Source: Deltaproteobacteria bacterium
GTDB taxonomy: Bacteria; Myxococcota_C; UBA6777
DNA: 64,000 nucleotides
Assembly (NCBI GenBank): GCA_002731275.1
Contig: PCBK01000133.1
Coordinates: forward strand, 50,183-114,182
Reading direction: 5' to 3'
Shown: piece by piece, positions 42,301 through 52,097 of the stretch
Layout: every line of letters begins with the position of its first letter
How positions within the stretch are numbered: the first letter of the stretch is position 1
Translations under genes and position numbers: made by a program
Notes under the pieces: generated by a model
What the model was told of the DNA's origin: nothing
What the model saw: only the letters and a program-made list of their open reading frames with translations
The model's database searches: none

Positions 42301-43463
42301 TGTGTGAGGCGGTGGGTTTCTGGGTCGCAGAGGATGTCTTCGGATTTTCCCATCAGACGTGCTGCGAGATTGACAGTGTCTCCCATCGCCGTATATTCGC
42401 GTCTCGAATCACTCCCTACTGGACCCGCGAAGACACGACCTGTGGCGATCCCTATCTTGAGGGTGAGTGCTTGTGTCGTGGCGATCTGTTGAAGCTCTAG
42501 ACCACAGCGGACAGCGCGCAGAGGATCGTCTACGTGGGCGAAGGGAGGGGCACCAAACATCATGAGCATGATGGTCCCTTTGTCGTCGATCGCGAGTTTG
42601 TTGATGTGTCCCTGGTATCGAGCGACTACGGTCTGTGCGTGTCTCATAAATTGGTGAAGTGCGGTGATGCTCTCCTCGCCTTGGAAAGAACCGAGGCCGA
42701 TAAACAGGACGCTCATCGAGCGCAAGACACCAAGCCACTGATGCAGATCGGCTTCACCGCCCCAAGAGAGGACGGTCTCGGGGACAAAGCGGCGCAGCAA
42801 CGCTGGGAGTTGATCTGAGGAGGCTTGAAGGTCCGCCCTAAACAGAGGACGAGGAGGCAAAGGGTGTGGATAGAGTAGCGTTTGGGCTTCCGGGCTGATG
42901 CAGACATCACCTCTCTCGGCCTGTCCTTCTGCGAGGGTTGCTTGTGTCAGGCCTGGGCCAGCGATCGCATACTCCCAGTGTTGGTACATGCCGCCGAGCT
43001 GCATGGCGAGGATGTCGCCACCACCAATCCCGACTTTGAGCCCTAACTCGACAGGACCAATACTGCTTTGCAGGGGGTTGAGAGCCTGCATCACACGTTG
43101 TAGCGCGTTACCCGCCTGATAGGCGCGACGGAGTAAGTGGGAGAGTGGCTCAGCACCTGTAAAGAGAACGGTGATGGCGTCCCCTCCAAACTTGACAACG
43201 TCACCTCCTTCTGCCTCAAGCGCTGCGATCAGTTGGCGAAAAGCGTGGTTGAGCAGGCGCGTGATCTCCTCTGGACCCTCGTCGCCTTTCGCTGCGAGCG
43301 CCTCTGTCAGAGGTGTAAAGCCTGATATATCCGCAAACAACACCGCACCTTGTAGAGACTCAACGAAGGGGGTTTGTGATGTGGTCGGTTGAACATGGCT
43401 GACTTGGTTTTGTAGAAGCTGTGCTGGAATGTAAGGCAGGATACTCAAAACTTTTTGGGCCAT
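39363..43463 (-). CDS. Two-domain class III cyclase with AAA ATPase and TPR repeats
   Basis: A 1366-residue cytoplasmic protein in the order cyclase-like 1, cyclase-like 2, P-loop ATPase, TPRs. Domain 1 (about 35-190) has the metal-binding Asp pair (AVLFADISGF and GGDVVKFGGDAITVLF) but lacks the usual N-R motif. Domain 2 (about 245-410) has lost the first Asp (SVLFIGLGSF) but has YTAMGDTVNLAARL with the transition-state Asn/Arg. The pair therefore looks like a complementary pseudo-heterodimer, as in soluble adenylyl cyclase (ADCY10), whose order is the same. Walker A is LLKGDAGIGKT. The C-terminal half is TPR-like (AACLRHLGICYSDLHQLDEA). The start is the ATG at 43463; earlier codons lack a ribosome site. 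The nucleotide made (cAMP or cGMP) is not certain. Confidence 0.85.
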   Translation of the reverse strand: MAQKVLSILPYIPAQLLQNQVSHVQPTTSQTPFVESLQGAVLFADISGFTPLTEALAAKGDEGPEEITRLLNHAFRQLIAALEAEGGDVVKFGGDAITVLFTGAEPLSHLLRRAYQAGNALQRVMQALNPLQSSIGPVELGLKVGIGGGDILAMQLGGMYQHWEYAIAGPGLTQATLAEGQAERGDVCISPEAQTLLYPHPLPPRPLFRADLQASSDQLPALLRRFVPETVLSWGGEADLHQWLGVLRSMSVLFIGLGSFQGEESITALHQFMRHAQTVVARYQGHINKLAIDDKGTIMLMMFGAPPFAHVDDPLRAVRCGLELQQIATTQALTLKIGIATGRVFAGPVGSDSRREYTAMGDTVNLAARLMGKSEDILCDPETHRLTQKYIEYTSHSPVKLKGKAQPLPVYRPLYLSQLEREDFHTPMIGRQDELQRLTQYIEHVTQGHNHIVLLKGDAGIGKTRLLHAFKTQCQAHHLTWLQGSGQNIEQQTSYWVWRDVLQDLFGLHEESQKTTRIQHIIEQYIPEDIELLPLLNALLEVSFPETERTQVFDTALRKQNLHQMLIRLLKSFGHTHPCCVVLENLQWLDSLSWELLHELAWSLDIAPTGIMLVTTVRPHDPSCKQDALQHIESLAHIETIQPLSQDEQRALLASNLELPIGAIPETLCQLVETRAEGNPLFTEELLRLLRKEELLHISDIDGDKRCTLAPSFDIKNVTLPDSLEGLLLARIDQLPPERQLTLRVASVIGRSFSFPLLHKAIITHTHIDQDTLHVLLANLEKDAFTLEESDDQTHFAFKNMIIQEVSYRSLLYQQRRQLHRTIAEHLEHLYKQAADHTEGVWLPLLTYHWHHADDPSREQHYTKLTGQYAARQYANEEALAYFSRSIELTPPTASEELLSLHLERERVYDLLGKREEQRAALKTLRQLAKQLPPPKQIEVALRRLNYALTNHGYSHAIEEAQQIIEQATSINDLTSTAKALQQWGWTLRLQGNGEAAKQKLEEALALAEQANAPSVKAACLRHLGICYSDLHQLDEAIRCTDEALQICTALEQKLDVAGLRNNVGTLLLERDDFVAATAQFRSSWETFQTLGSRRGSCVSLSNLGYCLLKCGQFTEAIPALEQVVRISQEINDKATQSYGLSTLGECHLRMGNHQQAQEILQRALELSRSIGHLYFEGHALCLLSETLFYRRQFDDAQSTLQHAFTCIETLDEKEMRATALLTQGHLQAAQNEPVNALATYKQAAEIFLSIPRYGEYFAALAGQARVHLSQAQSQQAHTLLQSILQSEHNEHIQYANEHFWIELTCIQIQSTQDKAESQRRLEQVFQALQEQAKGIDIEKWRHNFLHNIPAHKLLCQLGPLDETRE

Positions 43464-43675
43464 GTTCTTCTCTTTTGGTTGGGGGCTTGGTTTGGGTCGA
43501 ACCCTACAATGCCTCACTGTACCACAAGAAATCAGTCACCAAAAGTTTACGTGTCTTCTTTGTCCGCGTTGAAGGGAGGCGCGTGTGTGTCGGGAGATGT
43601 CTTGTTGTGTCGAGGTTTGCATTTGTTGTATATTGTGCGCACATTCAATCCGATGGTCCAAAAAGAAGAAGGCGA

Positions 43676-45226
43676 ATGATGAAAAACCACAAGGTGATGC
43701 AAAAGCTTCGGGAACGCTACATCGAGAGCATCCCCAACAAAATGGATGTGTTCGAGCAGGCGATCACTGAGTTTAAAGCTGAACAGAGTGAGGAGGCGTT
43801 GGGGACACTTCGGCGTCTGGCACATCGGATTCGTGGTTCTGCCGGAGGATATGGATTTCCTGCGCTCGGTGAGAAAGCCGGTGAGCTAGAGCACACCGAG
43901 GTCGAACAGATCGTCGAAGCGACGCAAGCGTTCATCCAAGAACTTCACTGTTTGTACGAACAACACCATCCTTGTGAATTTCGTGTCCTGCTGATCGAGG
44001 ATGACCTCGACGCCGTTGAGCTTGTACGCGCGATTCTCGAAGGGAAGCCTGTCAAGATCGATCATGTTATGACCCAGACGGAAGCATTCCAGGCGCTTAA
44101 AGAGCAGAGATACCAGTTGATATTGCTGGATCTCGTGCTCCCTGACTGTGATGGCCGCACGATCCTCTCTGCGCTGCGGGAGCAGATGGAGTACGCAGCC
44201 ATTCCGGTGATTGTGCTCTCAGCCTGGAAGACAAATTCACTCGTGCGCAATGAGTGCTCTATCTACGGAATTGAGGCGTTTATCGAAAAACCAGTCCCTG
44301 AGGATACGTTCCCGACTCTTGTGATGTCCGCGTTGACGAGGGGGCAGGATATGAGACAGATGAATGAAGATCCGCTTACAGGGCTGAATAATCGACAAGG
44401 ATTTTTTCAGTCTTTTGAGCCTGCTTTGTCCCTTTGTCGTCGAGAGCGTCGGCCAATGTCACTGGCATTTTTTGACATTGATTTGTTTAAGTCACTCAAC
44501 GATACATTTGGACATGATGCAGGGGATGAGGCGCTCGTTCATATCGCGAATCTTCTCGAACAGAGGCTAAGAGGGTCTGATATGATCGCACGTTGGGGAG
44601 GGGAGGAGTTTCTTTTGGCGCTCCCTGGAACAGATCGATTTGGCGCGAAGAGTTTGATCGAGGCGATTCAAAAGCAGCTACGTGAGAGCTCGCAAGAGCA
44701 CTGTGTGCGTATGGTGACGTTTTCCTGTGGGATCGTTGAGATCGAGCCTTGGGAGGCGTTTGATGTTGCGTTGTTGCGGGCTGATAAGCTTCTTTATGCG
44801 GCGAAAAAAGCGGGACGAGATCAGTGCTTGCTTGAGACCGACGTCGCACAAAAGAAACGACTGCGTATCTTGTTGGTTGAAGATGATGAGCTTGTCACTG
44901 AGCAATTGCTGGGTATGCTCACACCTGAGTACGACGTGAGATATGTCTCTTCTGGGGAGGAGGCGCTTGCGTGCGTGTTCAATGAGCCGTTGTATGATCT
45001 CGTGATATTGGACCAAAAGATGGAGGGGATGAGTGGGCTGGAGGTGCTCAAGAAGATCAAGCTACAGACCACTTACTGTTCGGTACCTGTTGTCTTTTTG
45101 ACTGTGGTGGGGGAGCGCTCTGCGATCGAAGAGGCTTTTCGTTTGGGGGCTGCCGATTATATGCTAAAGCCTTACAACGAAGCCTTGCTCTCTGTGAAGA
45201 TTAAGCGTTTTGTGATGAAGCGTTAA
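43676..45226 (+). CDS. Hpt-REC-GGDEF-REC signalling protein (putative diguanylate cyclase)
   Basis: A 516-residue cytoplasmic protein. An N-terminal Hpt domain (about 5-95) has HRIRGSAGGYGF with the phosphorylatable His. REC1 (about 103-220) has LILLDLVLPDCDG with the Asp. GGDEF (about 235-395) has an active GGEEF signature and an intact RxxD product-inhibition site (RGSD, five residues before). REC2 (about 400-515) has LVILDQKMEGMSG and the AADYMLKPY segment. So phosphorylation could control synthesis of cyclic di-GMP. The start is one of two adjacent ATGs (43676/43679). The 3' end overlaps the convergent histidine kinase gene by 26 bases. Confidence 0.9.
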   Translation: MMKNHKVMQKLRERYIESIPNKMDVFEQAITEFKAEQSEEALGTLRRLAHRIRGSAGGYGFPALGEKAGELEHTEVEQIVEATQAFIQELHCLYEQHHPCEFRVLLIEDDLDAVELVRAILEGKPVKIDHVMTQTEAFQALKEQRYQLILLDLVLPDCDGRTILSALREQMEYAAIPVIVLSAWKTNSLVRNECSIYGIEAFIEKPVPEDTFPTLVMSALTRGQDMRQMNEDPLTGLNNRQGFFQSFEPALSLCRRERRPMSLAFFDIDLFKSLNDTFGHDAGDEALVHIANLLEQRLRGSDMIARWGGEEFLLALPGTDRFGAKSLIEAIQKQLRESSQEHCVRMVTFSCGIVEIEPWEAFDVALLRADKLLYAAKKAGRDQCLLETDVAQKKRLRILLVEDDELVTEQLLGMLTPEYDVRYVSSGEEALACVFNEPLYDLVILDQKMEGMSGLEVLKKIKLQTTYCSVPVVFLTVVGERSAIEEAFRLGAADYMLKPYNEALLSVKIKRFVMKR

Positions 45227-47330
45227 GAGCCTCGTTTGGTAGAAAAATGGCTTGCAACATGCTCTGAAGGGCGTCACGTGTGACTGGCTTGGAGATGCTA
45301 AATTCGACCTCTGGAAGGGAGCTCTGCATATCATCTGCAACAACGCTGACAAGGGCGATGGGGATATCTTTTGTGTGGTCCGATGCTTTGAGTGAAGAGA
45401 CCAATTGCCATCCGTTGAGCTTGGGCATCAACAAGTCGATAATAAGGAGGTCTGGTTCCCACTCTTGTAGCAACAGAAGTCCTTCTTCTCCGTTGGATGC
45501 CTCGCGGATCTCACAGTGAAACTCTTGCAAAATCAACGACAGCAAAGAGCGCGTATCAGCGTCATCGTCGATCAACAGGATCTTCTTGGGAGAATGTTGA
45601 AAGTAGTTATGGAGTTGGAGGACAGGGAGAAGTGAGTGGTTTTTGTCTGGATCATAGTGGGTGGACTTTGCCGTGTTCTCTTCTGGGAGCGAGGTCTCTT
45701 GCGCTTGTAAAAAGTGCATCCGGAACGTCGAACCTTTGTCTGGCTCACTCTCTACCTCCAGTTGGATTCCAAGATCTTGGCAAAGAGATTCTACAATAGC
45801 CAGTCCAAGACCTGTGCCCATGTAGCTTCGTGACTTTTGGCTGTCGACTTGCGTGAAGGGCTGGAAGATCGTCTTGAGCGCGCCTTCATCCATCCCAATC
45901 CCTGTGTCGATCAGCTCCAGTGTACGGAGTTGGTGGTCTTGGGTTGTCTTTACGCGTAATGTGACGCCGCCTTGTTCTGTGAATTTGACGGCGTTGGAGA
46001 GTAGGTTGAGCAGGATCTGCTTAAGTCGTTTGCGATCAGTGTGTATGGGGGCAACTTCCTCTGGACACACCAGCTCAATGGAGATGCCTTTCTCTTGCGC
46101 AAGAACCTCTTGCAGTCGTATGACTTCCTCTACAACTTCTTCTGGTTGGAGCATCTCTTTGTGGTATGTCATCTTGCCGGCTTCGATCTTGGAGATGTCG
46201 AGGATCTCGTTGATGAGCTGGAGCAGATGGAGGCCGTTCTCCGAGACACGTGAGATGTATTTGAGGTCTGTCGTGCTAAGATTGCCAGCCTTGTTTTTGC
46301 CCAGCAGTTTGGAGAAGCCGATGATCGAGTTGAGTGGTGTGCGCAGCTCATGACTCATTGTGGCCAAAAATTCGCTCTTAGAGCGGTTTGCGGTTTCGGC
46401 TTCAAGTCTTGCTTGTGTCAGGGTTTTTTCGTGTTCAACACGAGGGGTTAGATCGTGTACACTTGCGATGACATTTTCTTCCGCTGGATTGAGCGTCGCG
46501 GTCCAAGAGAGCCAGCGCCAATCCCCATTACTCGCGCGAAAGCGCTTGTTGAATTTGGCTGAAGGGCGTTGTTTGTCAACCATCGCACGCCACTTTTTCA
46601 TCAACGGTGCTTTGTCCTGAGGATGGATAAACTCGATGAGTGGCTTGCCCAATAACTCTTCTCTTTTGTAGCCCAAGTGTGTTGTCCACGCTGGGTTGAC
46701 CTCTTGAAAGTAAGTGTCATTCCCCACAATACACATAAGATTCGAAGAGATCGTAAAGAAGCGCTCTTGTAAATGCTGGAGTTTCTCGCTTGTTGCGGCT
46801 GTCGAGGCGAGGTTTTGTTGGAGCTTTTCGTTTCGTGCGTATTGCAAGTCTCCGCGAAACTGACGCATCACAGTGTTCGCGAGAGAGCGAAGCAGTTCTT
46901 TTTGTTTTGTGGTGATCTCTCTTGGTTTGTGGTCGATCACACACAATGTTCCCAGCACGAGATCGTCTTCTGTGGACAAAGGTGCCCCTGCATAAAAGCA
47001 GACCTTTGGGTCGCCTGTCACGAGTGGGTTGTCCGCAAAGCGTTCGTCTTGATGGGCGTCATAGACGTAAAGAGGTTTACCTGATTCTACGACGTGCCCG
47101 CAAAAGGACACATCTCTCCCTGTTTGTTCAGCGTCCAGGCCAACTTTGGCTTTAAACCACTGCCTGTCGTGATCGACAAGAGAGATAAGCGCGATGGGAG
47201 TGCCACAGATGTGAGCGGCGAGACGTACGATGTCATCGTATGCTTCTTCTGGTAAGGTGTCCAGGATGTTGTAAGCGTGTAACTGTTTGATACGCGCAGC
47301 TTCATTGTCTGGGGCTTGGGGGGCTTTCAT
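45201..47330 (-). CDS. Hybrid sensor histidine kinase (GAF-PAS-HisKA-HATPase-REC)
   Basis: A 709-residue cytoplasmic kinase. GAF (about 10-160; DHDRQWFKAKVGLD, SFCGHVVESG), PAS (about 190-300; FFTISSNLMCIVGNDTYFQEVNPAW), HisKA with His327 in SHELRTPLNSIIGF, HATPase_c (NLLSNAVKF, DTGIGM, GTGLGLAIVESL) and a C-terminal REC (about 583-700) with Asp632 in LLIIDLLMP and a KPV loop. It has no membrane helix, so the GAF and PAS domains would sense intracellular ligands or redox. It lies 15 bases downstream of the stand-alone receiver gene, likely in one operon, which may be its phosphotransfer partner. Confidence 0.93.
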   Translation of the reverse strand: MKAPQAPDNEAARIKQLHAYNILDTLPEEAYDDIVRLAAHICGTPIALISLVDHDRQWFKAKVGLDAEQTGRDVSFCGHVVESGKPLYVYDAHQDERFADNPLVTGDPKVCFYAGAPLSTEDDLVLGTLCVIDHKPREITTKQKELLRSLANTVMRQFRGDLQYARNEKLQQNLASTAATSEKLQHLQERFFTISSNLMCIVGNDTYFQEVNPAWTTHLGYKREELLGKPLIEFIHPQDKAPLMKKWRAMVDKQRPSAKFNKRFRASNGDWRWLSWTATLNPAEENVIASVHDLTPRVEHEKTLTQARLEAETANRSKSEFLATMSHELRTPLNSIIGFSKLLGKNKAGNLSTTDLKYISRVSENGLHLLQLINEILDISKIEAGKMTYHKEMLQPEEVVEEVIRLQEVLAQEKGISIELVCPEEVAPIHTDRKRLKQILLNLLSNAVKFTEQGGVTLRVKTTQDHQLRTLELIDTGIGMDEGALKTIFQPFTQVDSQKSRSYMGTGLGLAIVESLCQDLGIQLEVESEPDKGSTFRMHFLQAQETSLPEENTAKSTHYDPDKNHSLLPVLQLHNYFQHSPKKILLIDDDADTRSLLSLILQEFHCEIREASNGEEGLLLLQEWEPDLLIIDLLMPKLNGWQLVSSLKASDHTKDIPIALVSVVADDMQSSLPEVEFSISKPVTRDALQSMLQAIFLPNEALNASSQNA

Positions 47331-47345
47331 GTGACTTCTCAGGTG

Positions 47346-47708
47346 CTATGTGTTGAACAGATTCTCGATGGTTTGGAGGAAGATTTCGTCGTCGAGGATG
47401 GGTTTGCTGATGTATTGATCAAAGCCCATGGAGAGGAATTTTTCCTCGTCGCCTTCCATCGCGTGTGCAGTCAGCGCGACGACAGGGCATGTCGCCAAAG
47501 GTCCTTCTTTCAGCTTTTGGAGAACCTCTGTCCCGTCCATGCCAGGCAAGGATATGTCAAGCAGGATGGCATCAGGAGGCGCTTGTGACATACCTTCGAG
47601 GGCGGAAGGGCCGTCTTCGTATTCATCGATGTCGAAGTGGTCTTCAAGAAAAGCTATGATCAACATTCGATTGTCTGGGTTGTCCTCAATTAGTGCTAAC
47701 TTCTTCAT
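47346..47708 (-). CDS. Stand-alone receiver-domain response regulator
   Basis: A 120-residue CheY/DivK-like receiver. It has the acidic pocket (LIEDNPDN), the phosphorylatable Asp in ILLDISLPGMDGTEVL, Thr in VALTAHAM and Lys in YISKPI, all needed for phosphorylation. No output domain is present, so it acts by binding a partner or as a phosphate shuttle. It is first in an operon with the hybrid kinase and may receive phosphate from it. Confidence 0.92.
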   Translation of the reverse strand: MKKLALIEDNPDNRMLIIAFLEDHFDIDEYEDGPSALEGMSQAPPDAILLDISLPGMDGTEVLQKLKEGPLATCPVVALTAHAMEGDEEKFLSMGFDQYISKPILDDEIFLQTIENLFNT

Positions 47709-48050
47709 TTCGTAAGCTTTCCTTTCCTATTCACTCTATGACTGCTACGAAGGCGAGGTGTTGTTGCGCAGTCATTCGGGTGTGTACATACACCAAAAGG
47801 CGCAAGGTTGCAACACACGATATATATGATCAACTTTGTGCGCTGTTCGTTCTATTGACAGTTTTTTGAAGCCCACTGTCAAAGGTCATTGGAGGCAAAA
47901 AGGGACAAGGAGTTGGAATATACACAACGGCCTTACGAAAAAATGAGTTCTGTGCGATGGTTTGCCCATAACAAGGAGAGGCCGTTGTTGACACATTTAT
48001 CTGTCTCCTGAGGCTTCACGTCGAAGCTCTCGCTGTCTCAAGGAATGCAC
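47709..48050. other. Intergenic region between divergent receiver and repair genes
   Basis: A gap of about 340 bases that must hold both promoters. I noticed a 9-base inverted repeat, ACAACGGCC at 47923-47931 and GGCCGTTGT at 47980-47988, about 50 bases apart and upstream of the alkyltransferase; it may be a regulator site. No other structure and no gene was seen. Confidence 0.35.
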
Positions 48051-48557
48051 ATGTCACGATATCGTTTAAAAATGGACAGTCCCCTCGGTACGCTGCAATT
48101 GTTTGCGACTGAGGATGCCCTCACACATCTTTTTTTGCCGACGTACAAGTTGCCCTTACCCGTGGGTGCAGTGGACAACGCTGAACATCCAGTGCTGCTT
48201 GAAACACGCGAACAGCTTCATGCCTACTTTGAAGGGACACGAACGGAGTTTGATATCCCTGTGTCACAAGAAGGGACCGATTTTCAGGTGGAGGTGTGGT
48301 CAACCTTGCAGGAGATCCCATACGGAGAAGTGTGGTCTTATCAGCAACTCGCAGAGACCATTGGGCGGCCAAAGGCCGTGCGTGCTGTTGGGGCGGCGAA
48401 TGGACGCAACGCGATCTCTATCATTGTCCCTTGTCATCGGGTGATGGGAGGGGATGGTTCTTTGACTGGGTACGCAGGTGGGGTCGACGCGAAGCGGTGG
48501 TTACTGGAACACGAAGGTTACACGTTCTCCGACACATCACAGCTCACACTGTTTTGA
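48051..48557 (+). CDS. ogt: Methylated-DNA--protein-cysteine methyltransferase
   Basis: A 168-residue suicide repair enzyme that transfers the alkyl group from O6-alkylguanine to its own Cys. The active-site motif [10 protein letters not shown] is present, followed by GSLTGYAGG. The helix-turn-helix region [26 protein letters not shown] is intact. The N-terminal domain is the short Ogt type. The ATG at 48051 fits AAGGA better than the one six bases earlier. The gene converges on a lipoprotein gene only three bases away. Confidence 0.93.
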   Translation: MSRYRLKMDSPLGTLQLFATEDALTHLFLPTYKLPLPVGAVDNAEHPVLLETREQLHAYFEGTRTEFDIPVSQEGTDFQVEVWSTLQEIPYGEVWSYQQLAETIGRPKAVRAVGAANGRNAISIIVPCHRVMGGDGSLTGYAGGVDAKRWLLEHEGYTFSDTSQLTLF

Positions 48558-48559
48558 CA

Positions 48560-49480
48560 TCAGTACACAAAATCATCATTTCCGTCTGTGGTCGTGACGA
48601 TCAAGATTGTGCTGTCTTTGATCTTGGCATCGAGCTGTTGGTACGCAGCGATGACTGTGTCTGTGTATTGTTTGTTGTAGGAGAGGATGTATAGAATCGA
48701 GCGCTCCCAGGCGTCTTGTGTTGATGCGTTTGATGCGCTGAGTGGGATGTCTCCTAACTTTTTGTTGAGGAGGGTCTTGGCCTCTTCAACTGTGTAGGGA
48801 TTGCTCGGTGGAAAATGAAACGCTCTTGTCACACTGACACCGATCTTTCGCCCATCGATTGTGACGAGTATGTCGGTCTTCTTGCCTGTCGATTGTTTGT
48901 AGGTGATCTCGGCCTCTGTTTTGAGAAGGGTGCTGAGTTCACAGCGTTTGAGCACCTCAAACGCCAACACCTCTGAGTGAACTGAGCTCCCACCGAGATT
49001 ACCTGTCTTAAAGATCTTCATCCCGCCAGTTGTGAGTTTATTTTCGTCAAAACCTGTTTGTCCAAAGTCGATACTGTTGCGGAAAATGAAGGGCTCCGTT
49101 TTTTTGTTCCACTCCTCATCATCGAGTACACCACACTCTCCAGAGATCGTCCCGAGTCCAGGCAGTGGGAGCGTTTGCTCGGGGGTTGTCTCTTGGACTG
49201 GTTCGGGGGGCTGCTCTTGGGTTGGCTCTGGCTGTGGCTCAGGTGGAAGCTCTGGTGTTGGTTCGACTGTAGGCTCGACACTTGCGTCTTGTACATCCGG
49301 TTCATCTGTGGGTTCGGACGCAGCCTCTGTTGTGGACTCCTTTCCTGTCGTTTGTTCGGATGCATCGACTTGTTGTTCTTTGGCTTGTTCTGTGTTGTTG
49401 GGTGTTGAACAAGATGTCGTCAGTTGGAGGGCGACCAACCACAACAAGACGAACAATATATGACGAATGGACTTTGACAT
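48560..49480 (-). CDS. Lipoprotein with Pro/Glu/Thr-rich linker
   Basis: A 306-residue protein. The lipobox is QLTTSC (Cys24). Residues about 30-110 form a low-complexity linker (EPTDEPDVQ, PTPELPPEPQPEP), which would hold the domain away from the membrane. The C-terminal 195 residues form a mixed domain with ITYKQSTGKKTDILVTIDGRKIGVSVTRAF, a strand-rich core that hints at a restriction-endonuclease-like fold (D, then G-x-K-I-G-V-S-V). That is only a resemblance. Function unknown. Confidence 0.6.
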   Translation of the reverse strand: MSKSIRHILFVLLWLVALQLTTSCSTPNNTEQAKEQQVDASEQTTGKESTTEAASEPTDEPDVQDASVEPTVEPTPELPPEPQPEPTQEQPPEPVQETTPEQTLPLPGLGTISGECGVLDDEEWNKKTEPFIFRNSIDFGQTGFDENKLTTGGMKIFKTGNLGGSSVHSEVLAFEVLKRCELSTLLKTEAEITYKQSTGKKTDILVTIDGRKIGVSVTRAFHFPPSNPYTVEEAKTLLNKKLGDIPLSASNASTQDAWERSILYILSYNKQYTDTVIAAYQQLDAKIKDSTILIVTTTDGNDDFVY

Positions 49481-49599
49481 ATCAGCTCCAAGATCAAATG
49501 GTTGTGTGGTGTGTCATCATAGGAAAGAGGGCACACCATTTGGATGATGTGTACCCTTTCTCGTCAGAGGATGCAAGTTGGTTGGTGTATGGATTGGTT

Positions 49600-52074
49600 T
49601 TAGGCTTTGGAGGGGTCGAATTGTCTGAGTCGTAGGGCGTTTGTAAGGACGAAGAGGCTGGAGAGTCCCATCGCAGCCGCAGCGATCATTGGGTTGAGTG
49701 TGATTTTGAACGCAGGATACAGCGCACCCGCAGCGACTGGTATGAGTAATGCGTTGTAAATGAACGCCCAAAACAAGTTTTGCTTGATATTACGAAGCGT
49801 CTCTGCTGAGAGGGCGCGTGCGTAGACGAGTCCTGTTAATTCTTCTCTCATCAAGACGACATCAGCGGACTCGATCGCGACATCTGTTCCGGTCCCGATC
49901 GCGACGCCGATATCAGCTTGTGCGAGCGCTGGGGCGTCGTTGATGCCGTCTCCGACAAAGGCGACCTTGTGGCCTTTGGACTGGAGCTCTTTAACGACGT
50001 TTGCTTTCTCTGCGGGGCGGACATCGGCGTGGACCTTGTCGATACCGAGTTGTGAGGCGATCGTCTGTGCTGTTGAGGGGTTATCACCTGTAATCATGAC
50101 GACCTGTGTGCCTTGTTTATGAAGCTTCTCGATCGTCTCCTTGGCGGTCTCTTTGATTGGATCTGTGACCGCGAGGAGCGCGACGACTTCTTGTCCTACA
50201 GACAAAAAGATGGGGCTCTTTCCAGCTTGGGAGAGGGCGTCTTTTTGTGTGGAGAGAGAAGACACATCCAACCCACGCTCTTGCATGAGATGGGCAGAAC
50301 CGATGGCGACCTCCTGATCTTGCACCACACCTTTGGCGCCAAATCCAGCGATCGCCTCGAAGTCTTGCACCTTCTCGGGTTTGATGTCTTTTGTGCGAGC
50401 GTACTCGACGATCGCCCTCGCGATGGGGTGTTCACTCGATTGCTCGATGGATGCGGCGTACCGCAGGATGTCTTCTTCTTTGTGTGAGGCGACTGTGTGG
50501 ATGTCCGTCAATTGGGGGCGGCCTTGTGTCAGTGTGCCTGTCTTGTCAAAGGCGATGGTGTCTGTCTCCTGGAATGTCTGAAGACTCTCCCCTTTGCGGA
50601 ACAAGTATCCCGACTCGGCTGCTTTGCCCGTCCCGACCATGATGGAGACAGGTGTCGCGAGTCCCATCGCACAAGGACAGGCGATGATCATGACGCTCAC
50701 TGCGGCGACAAGTGCGTGGGTAATGGCTGGCGTGGGGCCGACAAAGAACCAGATCAAGAATGTCACCAGTGCGGCTGCCAGAACAGCCGGGACAAAGATG
50801 ACGACGACTTTGTCTGCGAGCGCCTGGATTGCTGGGCGTGAGGCTTGGGCATCCTCGACCATCTTGATGATCTGGGAGAGTGTGGTCTCTTCACCGACAC
50901 GATCGGCTCTGAACAAAAAGCTCCCAGATTGGTTGACTGTGCCACCTGTGACGCGGGCACCCTTGGCTTTTTCGACGGGGACAGGCTCCCCTGTGATCAT
51001 GGATTCATCGATGTAGCTGCTGCCTTCGAGGACGATTCCATCGACAGGGATGCGCTCACCGGGCTTCACCCTGATGATGTCTTGTGGGACGATCTCTTCG
51101 ATGGGGACTTCGACTTCTTCGTCATCTTTGACAATCCACGCTGTTTTGGCTTGTAAGTTGAGCAGTCTTTTGATGGCTTGGCTGGTGCGTCCTTTGGCTC
51201 TGTGTTCGAGGTACTTACCGAGCAGGACGAGTGTGACGATCATCGCAGCAGCTTCGTAGTACACGTGGACAGCGTTGGAAGGGAGGATGGAGGGGAGGAA
51301 GGTCGCGATCACAGAGTATACATACGCGGTGCTTGTACCGAGCATCACGAGGGTGTTCATATCGGGGCTGCCGTGACGAAGTGCAGCCCATCCAGTCCGA
51401 TAAAAGGGCCAGCCTGGACCAAATTGGACGAGTGTGGCGAGGGCGAAGAACAGGTAATGTAGGTGCTGTGTGGAGATGACCTCCGCGCGAAGAGAGCGCA
51501 GGGAGGGGATGAGCATGGGGAGCATTTCAAGCAAAAAGATCGGCGTGGTCAGCGCGACAGACATCCACAGGCGCGTTCGTAGCGTGTGCTCTTCTTTCTC
51601 TTTGGCCTTTTGCTCGGCATCGCTTGTGTCCCCTGTGGCAGCCTGTTCGACGACCTCGTAGCCTGCGTCTGTGATGGCTTGTTTGATCGCGTTTGGACGG
51701 ATGCTACGGGGAAGGTAAGTGACGTTGGCCTTCTCTGTCGCGAGGTTGACGCTGGATTCGACGACACCGTCGATCGCGTTGAGGGCTTTCTCAACGCGAC
51801 CAACACATGAGGCGCAAGTCATCCCGCGTATTGGGATGGTGAGGGATTCTTTTAGTACTGTATAACCTGCGTCTTCGACGACTTTTGCGAGTGTGTTTGC
51901 GTTGAGTGTGTCTCCAAAGGTGACAGTTGCGCGTTGTGTCGCGAAGTTGACATTTGCCTCTTGTACGCCTTCTGTCTCGCGCAGGGCCGTCTCTACACGC
52001 CTGACACAAGAGGCGCAATGCATTCCTTCAACGGTAAACTCTGTCTTACACACATCGGGTGATGATGTGTTCAT
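49600..52074 (-). CDS. copA: Copper-translocating P-type ATPase
   Basis: An 824-residue inner-membrane pump exporting Cu(I). Two N-terminal heavy-metal-binding domains carry GMHCASC and GMTCASC. The membrane part has the CPC metal site ([13 protein letters not shown]). The phosphorylation motif is DKTGTLTQG, with the P-domain TGDNPSTA and [10 protein letters not shown]. It has no signs of truncation. The ATG at 52074 lies six bases after AAGGAG; an in-frame start nine codons earlier overlaps that site. No copper regulator (CueR/CsoR) or chaperone was seen beside it. Confidence 0.95.
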   Translation of the reverse strand: MNTSSPDVCKTEFTVEGMHCASCVRRVETALRETEGVQEANVNFATQRATVTFGDTLNANTLAKVVEDAGYTVLKESLTIPIRGMTCASCVGRVEKALNAIDGVVESSVNLATEKANVTYLPRSIRPNAIKQAITDAGYEVVEQAATGDTSDAEQKAKEKEEHTLRTRLWMSVALTTPIFLLEMLPMLIPSLRSLRAEVISTQHLHYLFFALATLVQFGPGWPFYRTGWAALRHGSPDMNTLVMLGTSTAYVYSVIATFLPSILPSNAVHVYYEAAAMIVTLVLLGKYLEHRAKGRTSQAIKRLLNLQAKTAWIVKDDEEVEVPIEEIVPQDIIRVKPGERIPVDGIVLEGSSYIDESMITGEPVPVEKAKGARVTGGTVNQSGSFLFRADRVGEETTLSQIIKMVEDAQASRPAIQALADKVVVIFVPAVLAAALVTFLIWFFVGPTPAITHALVAAVSVMIIACPCAMGLATPVSIMVGTGKAAESGYLFRKGESLQTFQETDTIAFDKTGTLTQGRPQLTDIHTVASHKEEDILRYAASIEQSSEHPIARAIVEYARTKDIKPEKVQDFEAIAGFGAKGVVQDQEVAIGSAHLMQERGLDVSSLSTQKDALSQAGKSPIFLSVGQEVVALLAVTDPIKETAKETIEKLHKQGTQVVMITGDNPSTAQTIASQLGIDKVHADVRPAEKANVVKELQSKGHKVAFVGDGINDAPALAQADIGVAIGTGTDVAIESADVVLMREELTGLVYARALSAETLRNIKQNLFWAFIYNALLIPVAAGALYPAFKITLNPMIAAAAMGLSSLFVLTNALRLRQFDPSKA

Positions 52075-52097
52075 GTGTTGCTCCTTGTCTACGTTCT

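Noticed and set aside
48560..49480. Restriction-endonuclease-like fold in the lipoprotein's C-terminal domain
   Set aside because: The resemblance (D then G-x-K-I-G-V-S-V) is weak, no E-x-K is seen, and a lipid-anchored nuclease is unlikely without more evidence.
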